A stretch of DNA of 6,760 bases, from positions 11,636-18,395 of the forward strand of contig DFSH01000013.1 of assembly GCA_002378565.1 (NCBI GenBank), given 5' to 3'. The position numbers and the translations under genes were made by a program. Origin of the DNA: Flavobacteriales bacterium UBA3442. Its GTDB lineage: Bacteria > Bacteroidota > Bacteroidia > Flavobacteriales > Schleiferiaceae. The notes under the pieces are model-generated. The model was not told where the DNA came from. It ran no database searches and saw nothing but the letters and a program-made list of their open reading frames with translations. Position 1 is the first letter of the stretch, and each line of letters starts with the position of its first letter. Shown here in pieces: positions 1-5,995 of the stretch.

Positions 1-320
1 GCGATATTCATGCCGACCCAACCAGCAAATGCGCTAAAAAAGGCACCTATCAAAAAGGCAATAGCAATGACCCAATGGCCTTCAAATGCCACCTTTTCCA
101 GCCCTGCAGACCATGCAAGCAATGCCGCTGCAATCGCTGAAAAGATTGCCATCACACGCCATTCGGCACGTAAAAAGGCCAAGGCGCCACGCGCAATATG
201 GCCAGCAATTTCTTGCATCTTCGCATCACCTGCGTCTTGTTTGTTGACCCAAGTTGCCTTGACAATCATGACCAAAAGGCCAAAGATTCCAAGCAAGGGT
301 GCGATCCATTGAATAGTCAT
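1..320 (-). CDS. hppA: Membrane-bound ion-translocating pyrophosphatase, N-terminal part (runs off left edge)
   Basis: This is the N-terminal 106 codons of a membrane pyrophosphatase, which hydrolyses pyrophosphate and pumps H+ or Na+ across the inner membrane. Translating the minus strand from the ATG at 320-318 gives a protein starting MTIQWIAPLLGIFGLLVMIV, a first membrane helix (about residues 4-21). A polar stretch follows, including QEIAGHIARGALAFLRAEW (about 36-54), which is very like the family's conserved first cytoplasmic region. A second helix lies at about 56-70 and a third at about 83-103, ending in FLIGAFFSAFAGWVGMNI, again a family hallmark. The start is secure because an in-frame TAG lies 24 bases upstream with no other start between. 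The catalytic and K+-dependence residues lie beyond the window, so the pumped ion cannot be told. It follows pdhB on the same strand after 40 bases and may be cotranscribed with it. No clear ribosome binding site is visible. Confidence 0.9.
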   Translation of the reverse strand, partial: MTIQWIAPLLGIFGLLVMIVKATWVNKQDAGDAKMQEIAGHIARGALAFLRAEWRVMAIFSAIAAALLAWSAGLEKVAFEGHWVIAIAFLIGAFFSAFAGWVGMNI

Positions 321-335
321 ATTGATAGAATTAGT

Positions 336-349
336 GACCCGCTAGGGTC
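336..349 (-). other. Short hairpin between pdhB and hppA
   Basis: GACCC-(4 nt)-GGGTC forms a perfect 5-bp GC-rich stem with a 4-base loop (GCTA on the plus strand). It ends 16 bases before the hppA start codon. On the minus strand, where both flanking genes are read, it is not followed by a T tract, so it does not look like a standard intrinsic terminator. It could be an mRNA processing or stability element, a weak attenuator of hppA, or chance. Confidence 0.4.
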
Positions 350-360
350 GGGGTTTTGGT

Positions 361-1344
361 TTATGAATTGAGGTACATGGCATCCTTCACGGCCTTGATA
401 ACGCCACCCACACTTGGGAGGAAGGCTTCCATCAATGTTGGTGCATAGGCAGCCGGTGTGTCTGCGGTGGTGAGTCGAACAATGGGTGCATCCAAATGAT
501 CAAAAGCGCGCTTTTGAACCATGTAAGCAATCTCTGTTGAGATACTTCCCAAAGGCCAAGCCTCCTCCAGGCATACAAGCCTGTTGGTTTTCTTAACTGA
601 GTCAATGACGGTGTCGTAGTCAATAGGTCGAACTGTTCTCAAGTCGATAATCTCTACATCAATGCCTTCTTTAGCCAATGTCTCAGCTGCTTCTTGTGCC
701 AATTTGATGATTTTTCCAAAGGATACAATGGTCACGTCTTTGCCATGGCGCTTGATATCTGCCACGCCAATAGGTAAAGTGTACTCCGCTTCAGGCACCT
801 CCATCTTGTCAGCGTACATCTGCTCTGACTCCATGAAAATGACGGGGTCATTGTCACGAATGGCGCTTTTTAACAGGCCTTTGGCATCATAGGGGTTGCA
901 GGGAACAACCACCTTCAAGCCAGGGCAGTTGGCATACCATGACTCAAAAGCCTGAGAGTGGGTGGCGCCAAGTTGGCCAGCTGAGCCTGTCGGGCCACGA
1001 AAAACGATGGGGATATTGAATTGACCACCAGACATCTGGTAAAGCTTGGCTGCGTTGTTGATAATCTGATCAATGGCCACCATGGAAAAATTGAATGTCA
1101 TGAACTCCACGATGGGTCGCAGGCCATTCATGGCCGCACCAACAGAGATCCCTGTGAATCCAAGCTCTGCAATTGGGGTGTCGATGACACGCTTCGCGCC
1201 AAATTCATCCAGCATGCCTTTGGATGCTTTGTAGGCTCCATTGTACTCGGCAACTTCTTCACCACATAGGTAAATGGTCTCATCGCGACGCATTTCTTCA
1301 CTCATTGCCTGAGCGACTGCTTCTCTGAATTGAATAATTGCCAT
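361..1344 (-). CDS. pdhB: Pyruvate dehydrogenase E1 component, beta subunit
   Basis: This is the beta subunit of the thiamine-diphosphate-dependent E1 of the pyruvate dehydrogenase complex, which decarboxylates pyruvate and acetylates the lipoyl group of E2 to feed acetyl-CoA synthesis. The 327-residue product has the usual length. Residues about 1-180 are the pyrimidine-binding transketolase domain, with DTPIAE (55-60; E60 is the expected glutamate that activates the cofactor), FMTFNFSMVAIDQIIN (81-96) and GATHSQ (126-131). Residues about 195-320 are the C-terminal transketolase domain, with IIDLRTVRP (232-240) and LEEAWPLGS (259-267). I chose the ATG at 1344 because MAIIQFREAV aligns with the normal N-terminus. 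A TTG at 1371 would add nine unlike residues and lies inside the putative promoter. The alpha subunit (pdhA) is not in this window. It is divergent from etfB and followed by hppA. A branched-chain 2-oxoacid E1 beta is less likely given the close PdhB likeness. Confidence 0.93.
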   Translation of the reverse strand: MAIIQFREAVAQAMSEEMRRDETIYLCGEEVAEYNGAYKASKGMLDEFGAKRVIDTPIAELGFTGISVGAAMNGLRPIVEFMTFNFSMVAIDQIINNAAKLYQMSGGQFNIPIVFRGPTGSAGQLGATHSQAFESWYANCPGLKVVVPCNPYDAKGLLKSAIRDNDPVIFMESEQMYADKMEVPEAEYTLPIGVADIKRHGKDVTIVSFGKIIKLAQEAAETLAKEGIDVEIIDLRTVRPIDYDTVIDSVKKTNRLVCLEEAWPLGSISTEIAYMVQKRAFDHLDAPIVRLTTADTPAAYAPTLMEAFLPSVGGVIKAVKDAMYLNS

Positions 1345-1368
1345 GTTATTATCTACTAATTGGGGGCG

Positions 1369-1376
1369 CAAAAATA
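1369..1376 (-). promoter_or_regulatory. Candidate Bacteroidota -7 promoter box for pdhB
   Basis: Read on the minus strand this is TATTTTTG, a full match to the Bacteroidota -7 consensus TAnnTTTG. It lies 24 bases before the pdhB ATG, which would give a short leader of roughly 20 bases. I see no good TTTG element at the usual -33 spacing, so the call rests on one box and its position. Confidence 0.4.
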
Positions 1377-1388
1377 AGATATCCGCAG

Positions 1389-1396
1389 TAAATTTG
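1389..1396 (+). promoter_or_regulatory. Candidate Bacteroidota -7 promoter box for the etfBA operon
   Basis: TAAATTTG is a full match to TAnnTTTG and lies 41 bases before the etfB ATG. A start of transcription near 1401-1404 would put it at the left arm of the inverted repeat at 1403-1422. The only TTG upstream (1360-1362) is 26 bases away, longer than the usual spacing, so the -33 element is weak or missing. Confidence 0.45.
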
Positions 1397-1402
1397 CATC
1401 AG

Positions 1403-1422
1403 GTTAGAGAATTGACTCTAAC
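1403..1422. repeat. Perfect 7-bp inverted repeat, operator-like, upstream of etfB
   Basis: GTTAGAG, a 6-base spacer (AATTGA) and CTCTAAC form a perfect inverted repeat in the pdhB-etfB divergent region. It lies just downstream of the etfB -7 box and 15 bases before the etfB start. The place fits either a repressor operator at the start of transcription or a hairpin in the etfB leader. No T tract follows, so it is not an evident terminator. No regulator can be named from this sequence alone. Confidence 0.5.
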
Positions 1423-1437
1423 AGAAAATGATTCCGC

Positions 1438-2184
1438 ATGAAGATATTGGTCTGCATAAGCCATGTTCCGGACACAACGTCCAAGATCGCTTTTACCTCA
1501 GATGGTAGCCAGCTTGACAAATCCGGGCTACAATTCGTGATTAACCCCTACGATGAATTTGCGCTAAGCAAGGCACTCAACTTGAAAGAAACCCTTGGAG
1601 GAAGCGTCACAATCATCACCATGGGCGATGTTTCCGTGGAACAAACCATGCGAAAAGCGCTGGCAATAGGTGCTGATGACGCCATTCGCCTGGATGCGGA
1701 GCCCACGGACCCCATCATGGTCGCAAAAGCGATTGCAACAGCGATTAACGACGCGTCTTATGACCTCATCCTTTGTGGTCAAGAATCCATCGATTACAAT
1801 GGCGGCATCGTTCCTGGCGCATTGGCTGCCTTGCTGAACGCCCCCTTTGTGAATGCGTGCATTGGGCTTGAATTTGACGGGTCAGCCATCACAGCCATCC
1901 GAGAAATTGATGGCGGCAAGGAATCTGTGACTGCCAACCTACCCGCAGTCATTGCTGGCAAGAAAGGCTTGGTTCTTGAGTCTGAACTTCGCATCCCTAA
2001 CATGCGCGGCATCATGATGGCACGCAAGAAGCCATTAACTGTGGTGTCCGCTGATGACCTTGAGGCTCTCAGCGCTGCACAATCATTCAAAAAACCACAG
2101 GCTAAGGCCGCGGTTCAACTCATTGACGCTGACGACATGGAAAGCTTAGTCAGCAAACTTCACACAGACGCTAAAGTTATTTAA
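1438..2184 (+). CDS. etfB: Electron transfer flavoprotein, beta subunit
   Basis: EtfB is the AMP-binding (or, in bifurcating forms, second FAD-binding) subunit of the electron transfer flavoprotein. ETF takes electrons from acyl-CoA dehydrogenases and passes them to ETF:quinone oxidoreductase. The 248-residue length is usual. Visible features are MKILVCISHVPDT at the N-terminus, NPYDEFAL (36-43), the ILCGQESIDYNGG segment (111-123) within the nucleotide-binding fold, and RIPNMRGIMMARKKPL (185-200), which matches the EtfB family signature ending in a basic KKPL. The ATG at 1438 gives the expected N-terminus; another ATG at 1428 is out of frame. It is the first gene of the rightward series, and etfA begins 2 bases after its stop, so the two subunits are almost surely made together. 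No Shine-Dalgarno sequence is evident. Confidence 0.95.
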   Translation: MKILVCISHVPDTTSKIAFTSDGSQLDKSGLQFVINPYDEFALSKALNLKETLGGSVTIITMGDVSVEQTMRKALAIGADDAIRLDAEPTDPIMVAKAIATAINDASYDLILCGQESIDYNGGIVPGALAALLNAPFVNACIGLEFDGSAITAIREIDGGKESVTANLPAVIAGKKGLVLESELRIPNMRGIMMARKKPLTVVSADDLEALSAAQSFKKPQAKAAVQLIDADDMESLVSKLHTDAKVI

Positions 2185-2186
2185 TC

Positions 2187-3134
2187 ATGGTATTGGTATT
2201 TGCAGAGACCTGGAAAGGTCAATTTAAAAAATCCACATTTGAAGCAGTTCGCTACGGCGCTTCTTGCGCCCAAATGGCTGGCAGTCATTGCACAGCCCTT
2301 GTCATGGGCGCATGTGACAACCCCTCAGAATTGGCAACTCATGGTGCTGAAAACATCATTCATGTCAGTGATGCTGGTTCCTTTGAGCCCCATGCCTTTG
2401 CAGGCACCATGGCAGACATTGCTCAAAAAGATGGCGCCAAGGCCCTGGTGATTGCCGGCACATCCAATGGCAAGGCCCTTGCTGGCATTCTCGCCATCAA
2501 GGCAAATGCCGCTGCCATTTCTCAAGTGATTGCCTTGCCTGAGAGCATGTCCCCCTTGACTGTAGAGCGATCAGCTTTTTCTTCCAAGGGTTTAGAAATC
2601 TGTGCCAGCAAAGCTGCACAAACCGTACTCACCTTGATCCCTAACGCCATAGGCATGACAGAGGTCAGTCCTGGCGCTGGCAATCTTCAAAGCGCTGGCA
2701 TGTCAGGCACAGCCCTTGCTGTTCCTGGCGAGCAAACCGTGGCCAGTGGCAGCATTCCCTTGCCTGAAGCTGAACGTGTGGTATCTGCAGGTCGTGGTCT
2801 GAAAGCCGCTGAGAACTGGGGCATGGTTGAAGCGTTGGCCACCGTATTAGGTGCGACCACTGCTTGTTCCAAGCCTGTGAGTGACATCGGCTGGCGTCCG
2901 CACAGCGAACATGTGGGTCAAACTGGCATTCAGATCAATCCACAATTGTACATCGCCATTGGTATTTCTGGTGCCATTCAGCACCTTGCAGGCGTGAGTG
3001 GGTCAAAGGTCATTGTAGCCATCAACATCGACCCTGAAGCTCCTTTTTTCAAGGCAGCTGACTATGGTGTAGTGGGGGATGCCTTTGAGGTTGTGCCTAA
3101 GCTCACTGAAGCGCTGAAAAAGCACTTCGCTTAA
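2187..3134 (+). CDS. etfA: Electron transfer flavoprotein, alpha subunit
   Basis: EtfA is the FAD-binding partner of EtfB in the soluble electron carrier linking acyl-CoA dehydrogenases to the quinone pool. The 315-residue product has an N-terminal domain (about 1-190) and a C-terminal FAD domain with VSAGRGL (199-205), HVGQTG (242-247), YIAIGISGAIQHLAG (255-269), VIVAINIDPEAP (275-286) and ADYGVVGD (291-298), all hallmarks of the family. Two differences from the human protein stand out. Position 229 is Lys (in ACSKPVSD) where human ETF has the flavin-contacting alpha-Arg249 (GASRAAVD). The GKALAG segment (95-100) lacks the Pro-Arg usually found after GKxLx. I see no frame disruption. The start is 2 bases after the etfB stop, indicating translational coupling. 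The next gene follows after 27 bases. Confidence 0.95.
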   Translation: MVLVFAETWKGQFKKSTFEAVRYGASCAQMAGSHCTALVMGACDNPSELATHGAENIIHVSDAGSFEPHAFAGTMADIAQKDGAKALVIAGTSNGKALAGILAIKANAAAISQVIALPESMSPLTVERSAFSSKGLEICASKAAQTVLTLIPNAIGMTEVSPGAGNLQSAGMSGTALAVPGEQTVASGSIPLPEAERVVSAGRGLKAAENWGMVEALATVLGATTACSKPVSDIGWRPHSEHVGQTGIQINPQLYIAIGISGAIQHLAGVSGSKVIVAINIDPEAPFFKAADYGVVGDAFEVVPKLTEALKKHFA

Positions 3135-3161
3135 CGCTGGATATTCTTTACATTAGGGGCT

Positions 3162-3749
3162 ATGGACCTTATTCAATTGGCCATCAAAGGACTCACCAAC
3201 AGTGAGCACCCTTCCAATGCCTACGCCCTGATACTAACCTCCTTAGATGGTGAGCATAAATTGCCAATCATCATCGGAGCCTTTGAGGCTAAGAGCATTG
3301 CCATGGCCATGGATCCAGGCATCGTCTCTCCGAGGCCCATGACCCATGATTTGTTTCACGCTGTCTTAGGCGCCCACGGCATCTCATTGAAGCATGTCAT
3401 CATTCACCGCATTGAAGATGGCGTGTTTTATGCAAAAATGGTCTTTATCAAGCACGACGGAGAGGACCTGTCCATGGATGCTCGCCCTTCAGATTCCATC
3501 TCCCTGGCCATTCGCAGTGATTGCCCCATTTTCGCTAGCAAGGCCGTGATGGATGCCGCTGCCCTGACCGGCGCACCGCACAGCGCCTCCACTGTTTTGA
3601 AATCAAGTGAAGCACTTGACAGCAGCAAGGATTTATCCAGACTTTCGCTGGAGTCCCTGCAAAAGATGTTAGATTTGGCCATCGAACGCGAAAATTATGA
3701 GCTTGCAGCACAAGTACGCGACGAGATGAATCAACGAAGCATTACCTGA
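3162..3749 (+). CDS. Bifunctional nuclease family protein (DUF151) with C-terminal UVR motif
   Basis: The 195-residue protein has a bifunctional nuclease (DUF151) domain at about 1-135. It is recognised by the sequence LPIIIGAFEAKSIAMAM (34-50), RPMTHDLFHAVL (58-69) and DARPSDSISLAIR (106-118). After a Ser-rich linker (about 141-160) comes a UVR motif (about 161-192; LQKMLDLAIERENYELAAQV region), the short helical hairpin found in UvrB and UvrC that mediates protein contacts. Members of the family have reported DNase/RNase activity, mostly from plant work; the job in bacteria is uncertain. The start ATG gives the expected MDLIQLAIKGL N-terminus. An AGGGG sequence ends only 2 bases before it, too close for a normal ribosome binding site. 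Its TGA stop shares one base with the start of the nucleoside transporter gene (TGATG), so the two are probably translated in a coupled manner. Confidence 0.9.
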   Translation: MDLIQLAIKGLTNSEHPSNAYALILTSLDGEHKLPIIIGAFEAKSIAMAMDPGIVSPRPMTHDLFHAVLGAHGISLKHVIIHRIEDGVFYAKMVFIKHDGEDLSMDARPSDSISLAIRSDCPIFASKAVMDAAALTGAPHSASTVLKSSEALDSSKDLSRLSLESLQKMLDLAIERENYELAAQVRDEMNQRSIT

Positions 3750-5032
3750 TGGATTATCTACGCCCCTTACTTGCCCTATCCCTTATGCTGTTCGTTTTAT
3801 GGGCAGTTAGCGAAGGCAGAAAACGCGTCGACTGGAAGCTTGTAGCTAAGGGACTTGGCATCCAATTGATCTTGGCCTATGCCGTACTGGAGGTGGCCTG
3901 GGTGTCAAGCATATTTGACTTCATTGGCCAAGGCTTTGTTAGCCTCTTAGGCTTCTCAAGGGAGGGAGCCGACTTCTTGTTTGGTGGTCTGGGGACAGCT
4001 GACGGTGGCTTTGGGTTCATTTTCGCCTTTCAGATTTTGCCAACCATTATTTTCTTCTCAGCCGTAACCAGTGTTCTGTTCCACTTCGGAATTCTACAAC
4101 GCGTGGTTGCCGTATTTGCCTGGTTGATGAAGCGAAGCTTGAAGCTCTCCGGAGCTGAGTCTGTGGCTCTAGCTGCCAATGTGTTTGTCGGGCAGACTGA
4201 AGCCCCATTGATGATCAAGCCATATATCGCAAAAATGACACGGTCAGAGCTGCTTTGCTTGATGACTGGTGGCATGGCAACCATTGCTGGTGCTGTACTG
4301 GCCACTTACATCAGCTACCTTGGTGACGGAGACCCTGAAAGCCAGGCATTTTATGCCAGACATTTCCTTGCAGCTTCTGTGATGAACGCGCCTGCAGCCA
4401 TTGTAGCAGCAAAGATTCTAGTACCAGAAACTGAGATCGTTACTGACACAGCAGATGTGGTCATGGAGAAGCAATCCAATTGGCTGGATGCCGTTTCAAC
4501 AGGTACCACCGACGGCTTAAAAATGGCTGTGAATGTTGGCGTCATGCTTTTGGTGTTCACTGCATTGATTGCCCTGGTCAATGGTGTCCTCGGCAGTGGA
4601 CTGGGTCAATTGTTTGGCATCAATGATTGGTTGAGCGACATAACCAATGGTCGCTATGACTCCCTCAGTTTGGAAGCCATATTTGGCCTGATTCTCGCGC
4701 CCTTGACCTGGTTGATGGGTGTGCCATGGGTAGAAGCTACCGCGGTGGGACAGCTGCTTGGCATCAAAACCTCCCTCAATGAATTCTATGCCTATGTTCA
4801 GTTGAAAGACTTGATGGCCAATGGGCAAATCGTCAGCGAAAAGGCAAAAATATTATCCGTTTACATCCTTTGTGGATTTGCCAACTTCGCCTCCATTGGC
4901 ATCCAAGTCGGCGGCATTGGGGCACTGGCTCCTTCACGCAGAAAGGATTTGGCCTCTTTGGGATTCAAAGCCTTGTTGGCAGGAACCATCGCCTCCCTCT
5001 TCACCGCAACGTTGGTGAGTTTGATCCTCTGA
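3749..5032 (+). CDS. nupC: Concentrative nucleoside transporter (NupC/CNT family)
   Basis: This 427-residue inner-membrane protein imports nucleosides using an ion gradient (Na+ or H+). It has an N-terminal hydrophobic segment (about 5-20), then further membrane helices and re-entrant hairpins typical of the CNT fold. Alignment by eye to Vibrio cholerae CNT finds the nucleoside-site residues intact: G148-Q149-T150-E151, N344-E345 in KTSLNEF, and F377, N379 and S382 in GFANFAS. The Na+-site positions correspond to N144, V147, T178 and I179, with Thr replacing the Vibrio Ser183. A Na+-coupled mechanism is therefore plausible but not proven. Other family marks are HFLAASVMNAPAAI (205-218) and the end segment GGIGALAPSRRKDLA (388-402). 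The start overlaps the preceding nuclease stop by one base. The place before thyA and folA suggests a role in nucleoside supply. The precise substrate range cannot be read from the sequence. Confidence 0.92.
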   Translation: MDYLRPLLALSLMLFVLWAVSEGRKRVDWKLVAKGLGIQLILAYAVLEVAWVSSIFDFIGQGFVSLLGFSREGADFLFGGLGTADGGFGFIFAFQILPTIIFFSAVTSVLFHFGILQRVVAVFAWLMKRSLKLSGAESVALAANVFVGQTEAPLMIKPYIAKMTRSELLCLMTGGMATIAGAVLATYISYLGDGDPESQAFYARHFLAASVMNAPAAIVAAKILVPETEIVTDTADVVMEKQSNWLDAVSTGTTDGLKMAVNVGVMLLVFTALIALVNGVLGSGLGQLFGINDWLSDITNGRYDSLSLEAIFGLILAPLTWLMGVPWVEATAVGQLLGIKTSLNEFYAYVQLKDLMANGQIVSEKAKILSVYILCGFANFASIGIQVGGIGALAPSRRKDLASLGFKALLAGTIASLFTATLVSLIL

Positions 5033-5048
5033 ATTGGTTGAAAACTTA

Positions 5049-5090
5049 TGGGTAACGGTTGCGGCTTTGTCGCATTGATTTGATTGCCCA
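5049..5090 (+). other. Nested imperfect stem-loop in the nupC-thyA gap
   Basis: TGGGTAA (5049-5055) can pair with TTGCCCA (5084-5090) over 7 bp including one G-U pair. Inside the loop TGCGG (5060-5064) can pair with TCGCA (5070-5074) over 5 bp including one G-U pair. No T tract follows, so this is not a clear terminator. It lies 15 bases before the thyA start and may be a leader structure, an mRNA processing site, or chance. Confidence 0.3.
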
Positions 5091-5105
5091 ACCTAAATTG
5101 TAGCC

Positions 5106-5984
5106 ATGCGTCAGTACCATGAATTGATTGAACACGTCTTAGCACAAGGCGTGAAAAAAGGCGACCGAACTGGCACAGGAACCACCTCGCTGTTTGGTCA
5201 CCAGATGCGCTTTGACCTGTCAAAGGGCTTCCCCTTACTGACCACCAAAAAATTGCATTTGAAGAGCATTGCCCATGAATTGATTTGGTTTATTGCGGGC
5301 GACACCAACATTCGCTACCTCTGTCAGCATGGCGTTCGCATCTGGGATGACTGGCCCTATGCCATCTACAAGAAATCTGATGCCTTTGGCGGCGAAAGCA
5401 TCCGGGACTTTGCCACACGCATTGCTGAAGATGAAAATTTTGCAGCGAAATGGGGTGAGCTTGGGCCCGTTTACGGCCACCAGTGGCGACATTGGCCCGG
5501 GCCTGATGGCGAAGTTGACCAATTGCGCATTGTCATGGATGGCTTGCGAAGCAATCCTGATGGCCGACGTCACATCCTTTCTGCCTGGAACCCTGGCTAC
5601 ATTGACCAAATGGCCCTGCCGCCTTGCCACGCATTCATGCAGTTTTATGTGGCTGACGGCAAGCTTTCTTGCCAACTGTACCAGCGTTCAGCTGATATTT
5701 TCTTGGGCGTCCCCTTCAACATCGCCTCCTATGCCCTCTTGGTGCACCTGATGGCGCATGACTTGGGTCTTGCCGTTGGCGACTTTGTCCACAGCCTAGG
5801 CGATGCACACATCTACAGCAACCACGTGGACCAAGTAAAATTGCAGCTCAGCAGAGCGTGCCGGCCACTACCAAGGTTGGTGCTCAACATGGATGTCAAC
5901 TCCATCTTTGACTTTGTCTACGAAGACATGGCTATCACAGATTACGATCCTCACCCACACATTAAAGGCGCTGTTGCCGTTTAA
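5106..5984 (+). CDS. thyA: Thymidylate synthase
   Basis: ThyA converts dUMP to dTMP using 5,10-methylenetetrahydrofolate, releasing dihydrofolate. The 292-residue protein aligns with E. coli ThyA (264 residues) throughout, from [12 protein letters not shown] to the C-terminal KGAVAV, the flap that closes on the folate. Key residues are present: R21, E58, W80, Y123 (E. coli Y94), R154/R155 (R126/R127), the catalytic C174 in PPCHAF (C146), R194 (R166), D197 (D169), N205 (N177), and H235/Y237 (H207/Y209). The extra length is a 29-residue insertion at about 81-120, in the small domain where longer enzymes such as that of Lactobacillus casei also carry an insertion. Since all catalytic residues align, the enzyme is probably active. 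It lies 73 bases after nupC and 11 bases before folA, whose product recycles the dihydrofolate it makes. Confidence 0.97.
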   Translation: MRQYHELIEHVLAQGVKKGDRTGTGTTSLFGHQMRFDLSKGFPLLTTKKLHLKSIAHELIWFIAGDTNIRYLCQHGVRIWDDWPYAIYKKSDAFGGESIRDFATRIAEDENFAAKWGELGPVYGHQWRHWPGPDGEVDQLRIVMDGLRSNPDGRRHILSAWNPGYIDQMALPPCHAFMQFYVADGKLSCQLYQRSADIFLGVPFNIASYALLVHLMAHDLGLAVGDFVHSLGDAHIYSNHVDQVKLQLSRACRPLPRLVLNMDVNSIFDFVYEDMAITDYDPHPHIKGAVAV

Positions 5985-5995
5985 TCTATGTACCG

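Noticed and set aside
10..312. 100-codon plus-strand open frame at the left edge
   Set aside because: It is antisense to the clear hppA N-terminus on the minus strand, and its product is a compositionally odd Ala/Lys/Pro sequence with no family likeness.
1345..1371. TTG at 1371 as an alternative pdhB start
   Set aside because: It would add nine residues unlike the family N-terminus and would lie at or upstream of the likely transcription start given the TATTTTTG box at 1369-1376.
3135..3161. Possible promoter (TATTCTTT) or ribosome binding site (AGGGG) before the nuclease gene
   Set aside because: The box mismatches the consensus, the AGGGG ends only 2 bases before the ATG, and the short gap fits readthrough from etfA.
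5075..5101. Possible thyA promoter boxes TTGATTTG (5075-5082) and TAAATTGT (5094-5101)
   Set aside because: Each differs from TAnnTTTG at a fixed position or more, and neither has a good upstream TTTG at normal spacing, so support is too weak to list as a feature.
4861..5223. 120-codon minus-strand frame spanning the nupC end and thyA start
   Set aside because: It lies antisense across two well-supported genes, and its product has no recognisable domain.
5235..5751. Long frames of 146 codons (minus, 5235-5675) and 152 codons (plus, 5293-5751) inside thyA
   Set aside because: Both are out-of-frame shadows of thyA, which has every catalytic residue in the correct frame.
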